Shown here: in pieces, positions 1-8,658 of the stretch
How the letters are laid out: each line of letters opens with the position of its first letter
How positions within the stretch are numbered: the first letter of the stretch is position 1
Assembly (NCBI GenBank): GCA_905250885.1
Contig: CAJNOQ010002265.1
Span: 1 to 25,306 of the forward strand
DNA from: Didymodactylos carnosus
Lineage: Eukaryota > Rotifera > Eurotatoria > Philodinida > Philodinidae
Length of the DNA: 25,306 nt
Direction: 5' to 3'
Program-made: the position numbers and the translations under genes
The notes under the pieces: generated by a model
Told to the model about the DNA's origin: nothing
The model's database searches: none
The model's input: the letters and a program-made list of their open reading frames with translations, nothing else

Positions 1-170
1 ATGCCAATAATTTTAAAAAATCTTGGATAATTAAAGGAAATCTAATACACAATTAAAACCAAAAATTTAAAAAAAAGAAAATGGCAAACTATCAACACAG
101 GGGCGTAATTACTGGGGGGGGGGCACCCCCCCCCCCCTGATGAAGAAAACAAACTTTATAATCTTGATTG
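1..170 (+). repeat. Inverted partial copy of the coiled-coil exon plus the end of its MITE
   Basis: Bases 1-97 read on the plus strand match the minus strand of 632-735 with roughly 80% identity. Shared landmarks are the words AATCTTGGATAAT, ACACAATTAAAAC and ATGGCAAAC. The match runs on through CAGGGGCGTAATTACTGGGG (98-117), which is the right terminus of the MITE at 441-631, and then weakly through a C-run followed by CTGAT to about 170. The copy has stop codons in the coding frame, so it is dead. Because the MITE end is included, the MITE was already in the exon when the inverted copy arose. Alignment was by eye, so the exact ends are approximate. Confidence 0.75.
114..137. repeat. G10-CA-C12 homopolymer hairpin
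   Basis: Ten Gs (114-123) are followed by CA and then twelve Cs (126-137), which would fold into a very stable GC-only hairpin. It lies where the MITE copy should read GGGGAGTGGTCGCCACCCC, so it looks like a decayed or expanded form of that internal inverted repeat. A collapsed homopolymer in the assembly is also possible. Confidence 0.8.
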
Positions 171-297
171 TCAATACGCAATGCTTCACATTAACTTTTT
201 GTTTCATTTAATTCTCTATATATCATTTCTAATGTTCGATCGAGCATCTATAGAAATAAATTTCAATTAAAATAAATTCGATTTTTAACAGAAAAAC

Positions 298-917
298 CTC
301 TTTAGCATTCTGTTCTTCTTCTGTTTGTTTTTTTTCCAGTTTGAGTTGTTCTGTTAATTGTACATTATTTTCTTTTTCAATATCTAATAATTGTTTTAAA
401 TCGGAACATTTGGTACATGGACCAGAATTTGTTGTTGATTCAGGGGCGTAGCTAGCATCTCAGAGCAGGGGGGTGGTCCTGCCGAAAAAAAGTTTTCACG
501 AGTGGATTACTAAATGAAAATTCAGCTTCTACTTGCTGTAAGACGGATCAAAAATTTTATGCGGCGATAGCAATAAAAACTTTTCTAAAATCAGGGGGGG
601 TGGCGACCACTCCCCAGTAATTACGCCCCTGTGTTGATCGTTTGCCATTGTCTTTTTGTTCAATTATTCGTTTTAATTGTGTATTCGATTTCCTTTCATT
701 ATCCAAGATTTTTTCAAATTCTTCGCATTTGTCACATGGTTTTGTCTTTTCAGGAAGATTTAATCTATGAATAAACTTATTGATATTAATTGAAAATAGG
801 AATTGAAAATAAAAACAAACCCAGGAACATTTGTATTGACATATTCTTTTTCTAATTTAACTACAGTTGTAGCTTTAGCACGACGTAATTCATCCAATTT
901 TGTTTTATAATCAGCAA
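298..917 (-). pseudogene. Coiled-coil protein gene fragment with repeated CxxC units, split by a MITE
   Basis: Two coding stretches can be read on the minus strand. The first exon (917-821) encodes a charged helical segment beginning ADYKTKLDELRR. A 56-bp intron (820-765, GT-AG) follows, and then an exon from 764. That exon holds two similar units of about 45 residues, each starting with a Pro-Cys-x-Lys-Cys motif (PCDKC and PCTKC) followed by a Leu/Glu/Lys-rich heptad-like helix. The MITE at 441-631 interrupts the exon between the two units. Taking out the MITE and one 8-bp target duplication gives one continuous frame, whereas the 199 inserted bases break it. A possible donor lies at about 297. 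I do not recognise the family; it looks like a structural coiled-coil protein. Whether the rest of the gene survives cannot be seen. Confidence 0.55.
433..639. mobile_element. hAT-type MITE, 191 bp, with 8-bp target duplication
   Basis: The element runs from 441 to 631. It begins CAGGGGCGTA and ends TACGCCCCTG, so the 10-bp terminal inverted repeats are perfect. The flanks are TGTTGATT (433-440) and TGTTGATC (632-639), an 8-bp target-site duplication with one difference. An 8-bp duplication with CAGGGG-type ends is the hallmark of hAT transposons. There is no coding capacity, hence non-autonomous (MITE). G-rich and C-rich stretches lie just inside each end. It sits inside an exon of the coiled-coil gene. 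Confidence 0.85.
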
Positions 918-1912
918 CTGAATGGCTCCAACCGTCGATAAGTAGTGCAGTTCAACCACAGGTTTTGAAATAGAAGACGTCTTCCAATGCATGTTTCTGC
1001 GAAATATGGCTGTTTTGTGAAAGGAGGGAACCGTGTAAGGTTATGAATCGGCCAACTCTCTTTTCTGACTAAAATCGATCCATATGCAGTAAAAAAGTGC
1101 CTCTATTCCGTTTTCGGTAAAATCAGATACTTTTGTCAGGTAAAACCCGGTTAATTCTTGAACAATAGCATCTCAATAAACACCGTTAAAAAGCCATCAT
1201 ATGATGAGTACAACAGATTTTCCTCAACTACCTTACACTGAAATGGCAAACTAAATGCAGCATTAGATAGCCCGTAAAATTCTCTACAAACTGAGCTACT
1301 CAGAATATCTTTACTGGAAATTCTCTATAACTTGAGCGGGTCAGAATATCCAGACAGGTGGAGCCAGTCGTTAAATATATGCAAAAGAAGTGTTTGGGTG
1401 TTATCTATGCAATACAGTGTGTGATAATCACAAGAACTCCTTTGTTTTAGATCTTTCAGTAAAAGCTGAAGCCAATCTGAATACTGTTTTGAATAGGCCG
1501 AAGATTTTTCTATCAAATGAGGTGCATATCGACGTTTCATGAGAAAAGTTGATAATAGGGTTTCTGGAAAACCTGACAGTGGTCAGGTTTTCCAGAAATC
1601 CTGTTATCAACTTAATCTGTGTTATCATCACGGAGCAGCACTCTATGATGTGTGGGTCACTAAGACGAAACCTTACAAAGTAACTCATCGTTTTCCACAG
1701 TAACAGGATAGAACCATGAAATTTGGCCCGCTAATCGATTACATGTTCTAGATTATACGGTGAAACTTTCAGCAATTGAAATCGCTTCCAGTTTCCGAGA
1801 AAACGCTTTTTCCTAGAGAGCATCACTAAACCAATTTTTGGTGCTGTTGTATATTCATTAACCAAACGAGTATCGTACGAAACCCTTTTAAAATCTAAAA
1901 ACTCTTCGAGAT
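918..1912. other. No gene recognised; contains one strong hairpin
   Basis: Open frames here are short (71 and 86 codons on the minus strand), overlap each other, and show no recognisable motif or codon pattern. The one clear structure is the hairpin at 1546-1613, listed separately. Confidence 0.6.
1546..1613. repeat. Near-perfect 68-bp hairpin
   Basis: The core TTTCTGGAAAACCTGAC (1561-1577) and its exact reverse complement (1582-1598) are separated by four bases, AGTG. Pairing continues outward through GTTGATAAYAGGR to about 1546 and 1613, giving arms of roughly 32 bp with only two or three mismatches. The structure could be the tip of a foldback element or a transcribed hairpin. No terminal target duplication was seen. 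Confidence 0.9.
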
Positions 1913-2014
1913 ATATAAACTGTTGACCGTAATTTATAGTCTTTGCCGATGCCTAGTCAGTTAATCTTAGTCATCATCTATTTTGTTTCATTCAACGTAA
2001 AGATACATATTTCT
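1913..2014. repeat. 102-bp direct repeat, copy 1
   Basis: This is the same sequence as 2671-2772 in the same orientation, with two mismatches (CTTAGTC/CTTCGTC and TTCAACG/TTCATCG). It begins ATATAAACTGTTGACC, which includes a TATA-like string, and ends GATACATATTTCT. The spacing between copies is 758 bp. No target duplication, primer-binding site or polypurine tract was seen, so calling these LTRs is not supported. Confidence 0.9.
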
Positions 2015-2670
2015 GTTCTATTACTTTAAACAATGAGCGGCGGCTAAGTAAGTTATTCATTTTATTTTCTAGAAAAAGGGAATAAAAACAGCTGGAGGAA
2101 TGATGACCACGGTATCCCATGATAATTCTTTTGCTTTTCTCTGAAGCTGGTTGATATAGTAAGACGATATCATCAGAAAGTGACCACTGCTTTGACAAAA
2201 TGATAAAGTCCATTGTAACTCTCATGATTTATCGAACAAAAAGTTTATTTTTACCAATTATATTATCCACACTGTTAACCCTATTTACAACGTTTGTTTT
2301 AAATGAATCTTCGGCCACAGCTACATTACGTAAATCTATTCAATGTGCCATATCCAGTGGTAAGTACCCAGAAGAAAAAAGACAGGCAATAAACTGCTCA
2401 TTAACTGCAGGTTTATAGTCTGTCTATAAAATGGCAGTTGACAATGTGTTAACTGTCTAAAAACCGCCTAAAAACTGTCTAGTTTATTGGCCATTTTTAG
2501 GTCGGCCAAAATACCGGCTAATAAATGCCAGTAAATGGAAAAGGTAAAAAGCAGCTAGTTAACTGTGTGGTAAACTGTGTGCACAATTCTAGGTCGTTCA
2601 TTGAAAAGTTATTAAAAAAGATTCACTACACTAGTGGTGAAATTTAAAACTTTGATTTTACCTAGAACGT
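2015..2670. other. 656 bp between the direct repeats; one weak small ORF
   Basis: The plus-strand ORF 2200-2418 (72 codons) has a hydrophobic N-terminal stretch (FLPIILSTLLTLFTTFVL) like a signal peptide or membrane anchor, followed by a short tail. The tail contains a consensus splice donor GTAAGT at 2360, and an acceptor CAG ends at 2410, which would give a typical 51-bp intron and a tail ending soon after. After about 2420 the DNA is rich in short imperfect repeats of the words AACTGTCTA and CCTAAAAAC. I would not call a gene on this alone. Confidence 0.25.
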
Positions 2671-2772
2671 ATATAAACTGTTGACCGTAATTTATAGTCT
2701 TTGCCGATGCCTAGTCAGTTAATCTTCGTCATCATCTATTTTGTTTCATTCATCGTAAAGATACATATTTCT
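2671..2772. repeat. 102-bp direct repeat, copy 2
   Basis: This is the second copy of 1913-2014, differing at two positions. The near-identity of the copies suggests a recent duplication. Confidence 0.9.
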
Positions 2773-3356
2773 ATAAAACTTCCACTTTAGAAACAAGTGA
2801 ATATTTTTTATATAATAGAATGTCGTAAACGGCAAGTTTTTCTTAAGATAGCTGAGACGCTGATTTCACCATTTCAGTTAGTTATGACAGACAACCTAAT
2901 ATCCTGGGAATGAGGCGGAATAGTTCAGACCCAAACAGAACTGAACTGATCTTTGCTACATCCCGACAGTCACTAACAGCTAAGCTATGTTAAACTGAGG
3001 ATATCCATCATTGCTATAAAATCAACCTTTGATGCATTTCTGATGTATATGAATATTTATGTGAGATCCTTGCACACTAAACATTGCTTGAGAGAAAGAA
3101 CAGCAGTGCTGTCCCCTATTATAAGAGAAACACTCTTGTTTTCGTTTTTCCTCATTTATACTTGATAGAAGAACAAAGTATAGATTCGCATCTCAGTGAA
3201 CTATAAAGATTAATCCTCCGTATTCATTGGAACACAACTTAGACAACTTAATCCTCTAGGTACATTTCTCATAGTCTACTCGACCTGTGCACATCGCACC
3301 TCATTATCTTTCATTATTTGCACCAGATACAACAACTCTAATGATTTCATTATCAT
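2773..3356. other. No feature recognised
   Basis: No ORF of useful length, RNA gene or clear repeat was seen. This stretch could hold the promoter or 5' UTR of the presenilin-like gene that starts at 3357, but no convincing core promoter stands out. Confidence 0.4.
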
Positions 3357-3991
3357 ATGAATCGGATATTAAATCAAGCCTCTACTTGTCTTCTGTCTCT
3401 ATTTTTAGTGACAATTAATTTTGAATCAATGTTTATTGATTTTCCCGATTATACATTTGAAGAACGACGGCAACAGATAATGAATGAACTACTTAATGAT
3501 CGTATCGCTACCAGCAATAGCTTATGCACCTATTTGACAACAACTTTCGACTTCGAACTAATTTATCCATTAATTATTACAGTTTTAATTACATTATCAC
3601 TCTCTACGGTGATATGATATTTTCTTTTCAACAATTATGTACTTTATTGTTTTATTCATTATCAACATTTTGTTATTTACCATATTTATTATCTACACTG
3701 TCATCATGTTTAGATAGCGTTACTATATATATTATTTGTTTTAATATAATTCTGATTAGAAATTATTTTGTAGTAAAACGTGCTGCCGAAAGTATGTTTC
3801 TACATAGACTTTATCTAATAATATTTTCATCGTTTAGTGCATTATTAGTACAAGATATACTAAATAGTTTGTGTCCTAAGAGTGGTGAAGAATGTTTTTT
3901 TTGTGGTGGACAGCATATTTGGACTTTGTCTCATTGACGATGGCGTATACTGTTTCATGGGCCTTTGGATTGGGGAACAAGTCAATGACGA
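3357..3991 (+). pseudogene. Presenilin-like membrane aspartyl protease, N-terminal part, frameshifted
   Basis: Presenilin is the nine-span membrane protease of gamma-secretase. An ATG at 3357 opens a frame with hydrophobic segments that ends at 3617. Coding sense continues in another frame up to 3937, so a frame change is needed near 3600. In the second frame, FLHRLYLIIFSSFSALLV resembles presenilin TM5 (AYLIMISALMALV), preceded by a D..T......N pattern like presenilin TM4. The stretch QDILNSLCPK recalls the YDLxxVLCPK motif around the first catalytic Asp. However, a run of eight Ts (3895-3902) invites another slip, and a WTAYL reading after it also resembles TM6, so the first Asp cannot be placed safely. 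A strong splice donor GTAAGT begins at 3992. A divergent live gene with unmodelled introns is possible; a decayed copy fits the frameshifts better. Confidence 0.42.
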
Positions 3992-5086
3992 GTAAGTGAA
4001 ATATATATGCTGTATTTAGTGTCACGATAATCGCGACAAGTCAGACCCGATCGAAATGTGTTGTTCCGGATTTGCCAAAAACAGCAGAGTGATCATATCC
4101 AGGATGCTTTATATGTATTATGCTTCTATTTTGGGCTTTTTGGAGAAAGTTTATTATTGACAGTTTTTGCCCGGACAATATTCGCCATGCGACAGCTCAT
4201 GCGTAATCCAGTAAATTATGGCCTGTCAAGCATGGCACCCTTCAGATTTGATGACAAAGGGTTTTCGAACGTGGTTTAACGGCGGTTTTACTCGTTTCTA
4301 GAGAATATGGGGAATCTAACTTCGTGTCATTCTTAAAAACAGAAAGCGCCGTTAAGTGTAATAAAAAAACCTCGTTCCAATTAAGGATGAAAGGCACCAA
4401 GTCTCGTAATTCATTCTTTACTGTGAATCAGCACACACTTACGGTACACGAAGTGTATAAATAGAAAAAGCGCCATTAGTAAAATTACAGCACAGTAAGC
4501 TCAAAATAAAAGCCTAAGGGGTTTTAAACATTTAAAGCACGAGCCACGATATGAGATTTTGGGGCGATTTAGTCCGTCATTCTTGTAATAAGGGGGGTGA
4601 AAAAGCGCGATGCTTGTCCATAAACTGATTTACCGTCGTAAATTGCAGCAAAGCGTATAGAAAAGAACGAAAGAAAGCATAACGACCTGAATCGAATTGT
4701 AGAAACCGCAGATCTCTGGTTAGCTGAATGGGGTATTCAATGGTAGCTATGAAGAGCTTCTCAATAAACTCCTCGATCTTGTGGTTTTTTCGAAAATCTC
4801 TATTTCAATATCCAGATATACGGCCTTAATTTTATTTCTGTTCTACTTAGAACTCGATAAGCTCTTTCGTTTGAGAGTAAGCTAGATTTGCCATTAGGGA
4901 TTATGATTAGGGGCAGTTATCGCAAGTTAGACAAAATTCGGAGGAAAATAACGAAAAACGCATTTCTACTGGGAAAATAAAATGCGTGGAACTTTTTTTG
5001 TTAGCTAGGTATAGACCTGCGATTCTCCCTATTCAATTGAGAACTTACAGGACTTTACAGAGCAACAACCATCCATGGAATGTCGA
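3992..5086. other. Intron-like or inserted DNA between the two presenilin-like parts
   Basis: Short ORFs (for example 4058-4279) have no recognisable motif. The DNA reads like transposon-derived sequence: it is richer in CG words than the genes and is followed directly by the foldback element at 5087-5799. If the presenilin-like gene is real, this is the start of its large intron. Confidence 0.35.
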
Positions 5087-5799
5087 CGTCCTCTGGGTAC
5101 TGGCGAATTTTCGATATGACACATGCACTGGGATACTTAGTTTCTTTATCGGACCGATTGTTACTCAGATCTGGATATTCACCCTTTTTTTGATACTCTC
5201 ACTCATTAGTTTTTTCATAACTCGGTGATAGTGCAGGAAGGTTAAGGTCAGACAACAACTATTTCGGCCGCCAGATGTAACTTCCATACCCGAAGGGTAA
5301 AACCAGAATTTTTAACTTCGTTTTTGTTTTGTCAAACTGGATTATTAAAGCCTGTAAACCAGTTGAGCATGCAATATATCAATCTTAAAATTGAACAGAA
5401 CTGAAAAAACAGAGTTGAAATAGTGGCAACCCATTACGTTTGTAGAGTTTAAACTGCTCTTTAATTTGGTAAAACAACTATTCGCTAATGTTGTTTAGTT
5501 TTTGAGATATACAATTTCTAAAATATCGTCTAATCCGGGGTCGAGTTTTGAACGTAAAACCTGACCTATACAGTATATACCGACCATTTTCTAGGAATAG
5601 CTAGGCAATGTTATTATGAGTTTACACACGTAATTTAAACCTTAGCTTCTGCATTATCACCGAGTTATAAAAAAACTAATGAGCGAGGGGTATCAAAAAA
5701 AGGGTGAATATCCAGATCTGAGTAACAATCGGTCCGATAAAAGGACTAAGTATCCGAGTGCATATGTCATGTCGAAAAACCCCTAGCACCCAGAGGATG
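5087..5799. mobile_element. Foldback element with about 160-bp arms
   Basis: Left arm 5087-5247 and right arm 5640-5799 are reverse complements at roughly 85-90% identity. Shared landmarks include CCTCTGGGT, ATCGGACCGATTGTTACTC, AGATCTGGATATTCACCC and ACTCGGTGATA. Weaker pairing extends outward to about 5036 and 5862. The loop is about 390 bp. No transposase is encoded, so it is a non-autonomous foldback element or an inverted duplication. The ORF at 4986-5228 lies largely in the left arm and is a by-product of it. Confidence 0.85.
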
Positions 5800-5971
5800 C
5801 CGAAATCCAATCAATAGTTACTTCAGAATTTAAGAAACAATACTTATTGCAAGTCCTCTATTCAACTCATCGAACTACAAAATGAGGTAGATCTCGTTCC
5901 CTGCGCCGAAAGTCGATGTAATAGTAGTAGCTTCCGCAAATGCATGCGTTCTCGCTGTCCGCGTTAGTGTA

Positions 5972-6427
5972 TTGAAAAACCACGAGGAAGAACAATTCGT
6001 AAATGGTTTGAGAATAACAAACCTACAAATGCCATGTTTTTTCATAATATGGTATTTCTATTTAGAGGTAGCAGAGGGTGGAATCTCCTACTCTTATGGT
6101 AGTGATGGTTATCGACTTGGTATGGGCGATTTTTTATGCTATAATATTTTTATGCTAAAAGTATTCACTAGCCATCAAGGCCTTTATCTATTAATTAAAT
6201 GTTATTTAACCCTCATATTTAGTGTATTTATTCTTAATAGTTTTATAGTTTCCTTTCACAGGAAAATATCGGCAATTACAAGAAAATTTGGTTTTCCAGC
6301 AGTTACAATTCCGATTGTACTAGGTTCTGCTGTCTATTTCCATGAAACATCTTCATCGGAAAAATGGCTTGATATTTTTAGACGAGAGCACAGTTGTATA
6401 ACCATTGCTTCCGTAACAACCAAATAA
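5972..6427 (+). pseudogene. Presenilin-like protease, C-terminal catalytic part (GxGDF and PAx motifs)
   Basis: The frame is open from about 5900 and ends at TAA 6425-6427. Its first methionine-like position is a TTG, so it is better read as a 3' exon whose acceptor lies a little upstream. Two presenilin signatures are visible in order. LGMGDFLCYNIF matches the LGLGDFIFYSV segment that carries the second catalytic Asp in TM7. About 56 residues later, FPAVTIPIVLGSAVYF matches the PALPISITFGLVFYF segment of TM9 (7 identities over 15 ungapped positions). A hydrophobic span (LTLIFSVFILNSFIVSF) lies between, as TM8 should. The usual PAL is PAV here. The C-terminus after the motif is unlike presenilin. 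In human presenilin the Asp-to-Pro distance is about 48, so this copy is slightly longer. Marked as pseudogene because of the broken N-terminal part. Confidence 0.5.
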
Positions 6428-7413
6428 AAAGTCAAAAACAGCACCTAAATGAATTTTAATTAACTAGAGACTCATATAGACACATCCGTCCCTTCTTCTC
6501 ACTTTTCTAAATTGTTTGTTTTCGACGATATTTCTTATTGTTGTATTATTAATTCACAAAGGATACAACCTTATCTAATCTGGACTCTAGATTTTTAAAG
6601 AAATCTTTTGTTTTGACACAAAAGGCTTGTTCTCATCAAAGTGGTTTGTCTCAAGATCTGATATAGCACATAAACATGTTGAAACTTTAATGGAGTTTAA
6701 CTGGGGTCGATCTACCGACACAGCTATGACATTCCTACTCGCAATAACGTCAAATTTCAGGTGCAATCTGTTTTGTATCTTCACGCCTTTACTTGGTTGT
6801 TAGAAGTTACTTGCCGAATAAGTAAGTTTGGTTAAAGTTCGGAGTGGAATGAAGTATTTTGTTAAAATTTATTCAATTCTTTTATAGCGGTTAAAAAATG
6901 CTGAATGATAACCAGTGCCAAAGATTTCTCAAATTGCGCTTTATAGTTTGATAACCCCACCCATGGGCTACTTTTGGTGTCTGTCAGACATCTAAACTTT
7001 TATTTGAAAAAATAAATAACATAGTTAAATGCTAAGTCCGCTAATTCAAAGATGGAGCAAAATTTTATTTTTGCCTCATATATTTACCATTCGACGCAGA
7101 TTTCTATGCTGCATACGAATATCATACTCAAAATATTTAGGGTGCGTTATCTAGGAGAAAATTTCAAAACCGTGAGATGCTTTTGGAAAAATTTTGTCTT
7201 CGAAAAATGCTCAATATCTTGGCTCGATAAGGTCGTGGAACCTTTGGAATCAGCATATGCCAGTGATTATAGAAAAGTGTATTTTAGGCTTCTTGAACCG
7301 CGCAAAGTCTTTCAGAAATCTTCATTTCCAAGAGGCGCTCATAAGGGAGATCCCTTGCTCAAAAAAGCATCAAATCTTTCTGTTGCGGCGAGGAACCCTT
7401 GAATTTTACCTCA
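6428..7413. other. No gene recognised
   Basis: The plus-strand ORFs 7052-7402 and 7194-7490 overlap in different frames and show no motif. The second runs into the palindrome arm that starts at about 7414. Nothing else stands out. Confidence 0.5.
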
Positions 7414-7956
7414 TTAGAACGGCAGTCAAACGTACAACCAAGTTATATATCGAATTAAAAAAATGTGTTTTTCGTTCTCTAGATATTTAGTTTTCATTGA
7501 AACTGAGGCAGTTTCGCCCATAATCGGCCAACTGATTTGCGAAAACATCCCCTTTTAAAAAAATTTAGAATCGGTTTTCTGATTTTCTTGTAGATTTCTG
7601 ATCAAGGGAAAGCCACAGAATGCTCGAGTCGGTCTCAACTTGTTCAAAATTCGATTCTCTAGCGATCAATGCTATTTTCAAAAAATTTGGTTTTTGGTAA
7701 GGTTTTCTGGAGATCGGATCTCCAGAAAACTTTGGAAGATTTTTGAAACTGTTTCCATTGGGTTTGCCATCATTTTTTAGCTAAGAACCCAAATTTTCAA
7801 GGTCGTAGAGCTAAAACTGACTCAATTTTTCGGAAATTATTATTATGGGCGCCCATACTGCCTCACTTTCAATGAACACTAAATATTTGGAGAACGAAAA
7901 ACAAATTTTTTTATTTCGATATGTAACTTTGTTTTACATTTGACGGCGATTCTATA
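7414..7956. repeat. Large palindrome with conserved outer arms and a perfect centre
   Basis: The outer arms 7414-7526 and 7845-7956 are reverse complements at roughly 75-80%, with landmarks TCGTTCTC, TTTCATTGAAA and GAGGCAGT. The middle is asymmetric, with a longer left side. At the centre, TTTTCTGGAGATC (7704-7716), one G, and GATCTCCAGAAAA (7718-7730) form a perfect 27-bp palindrome. The right arm overlaps the last 45 or so bases of the retrotransposon ORF1, so the left arm carries an inverted copy of that ORF's tail. Confidence 0.8.
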
Positions 7957-8658
7957 CAGTTTTTGGTTGGATGATCACCGTTACAGTGCGCATATTCTGG
8001 TGTTGGTGCATAACAATACTTTTCAACATGACCGAATTTGAAACACCGTGAGCATTGTGTTGTTTGGATAAGTTAGTAAGCGGCTTCTGCTTTGTAATGA
8101 AGACGCTGAATTTGTAGACCATATTTAACGAATATATTTCTGTCTTTTGAATCGCTAAATGTTATTTTGCATGTTGTACTATGTCCATTTTTTTGTTTAT
8201 TTGGTAAACGTTCAACTTTTTCAACATGATATTCATTTTTTAAAACTTCTATATCTTGTAGGGATATTTCAACATCTACTCCTTTTAAAAATGCTTCCTT
8301 GTCTATATCCAGTATTGGATGGTCGTGGAATAAATATTTTCATTTGTGGATGATGCTGTATTTGTGTTGGAACAAATTTTATTAAGAGTTCGTTGAAACT
8401 GTTGACAACCTTTGCATATAATGTAAACGTACCGGCTTTATTTTTTTGTATAGCATTTGATTTAACATCTAGCAATATTGATGTGATTGATTCACTCGGT
8501 GTAAATCTAATAGTTGTAACACCTTCTAATACAAGCGATGCAATTTTTAATTTTGTTGTTGTCGCAGCAGATGCAGCTCTCTTTGTATTGTGATTTGATA
8601 TTGTATTCTTCCGTTTTGCAGAATTTGTTTGTCTCCCTGGGGGCCCATCGCTGTGCAT
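7911..8658 (-). pseudogene. Decayed non-LTR retrotransposon ORF1 (Gag-like, zinc knuckles)
   Basis: An ATG at 8658 opens a basic, Ser/Thr-rich N-terminus followed by a folded-looking region. The frame shifts near 8330-8340 and then continues to TAA at 7911. A stop codon lies in frame at 8073-8075. After it comes a perfect Cx2Cx4Hx4C zinc knuckle (CSRCFKFGHVEKYC, 8054-8013). A second, partly broken knuckle (HCNGDHPTKNC) has lost its first Cys. Two adjacent knuckles after an RNA-binding-like domain are typical of ORF1 in jockey/I-type and related LINEs. No reverse transcriptase follows: downstream DNA is the palindrome. At least one frameshift and one stop make it inactive. Confidence 0.7.

Noticed and set aside
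1913-2772. LTR retrotransposon reading of the 102-bp direct repeats
   Set aside because: No terminal inverted dinucleotides, target duplication, primer-binding site, polypurine tract or protease/RT motif was seen.
4986-5228. 80-codon plus-strand ORF with a hydrophobic C-terminus
   Set aside because: It lies largely in the left arm of the foldback element, and the same sequence recurs inverted at 5640-5799. No family resemblance.
7052-7490. Two overlapping plus-strand ORFs
   Set aside because: Different frames over the same DNA, no motif, and the second enters the palindrome arm.
8159-8593. Plus-strand ORFs opposite the Gag-like ORF
   Set aside because: Antisense shadows of the decayed retrotransposon ORF1.
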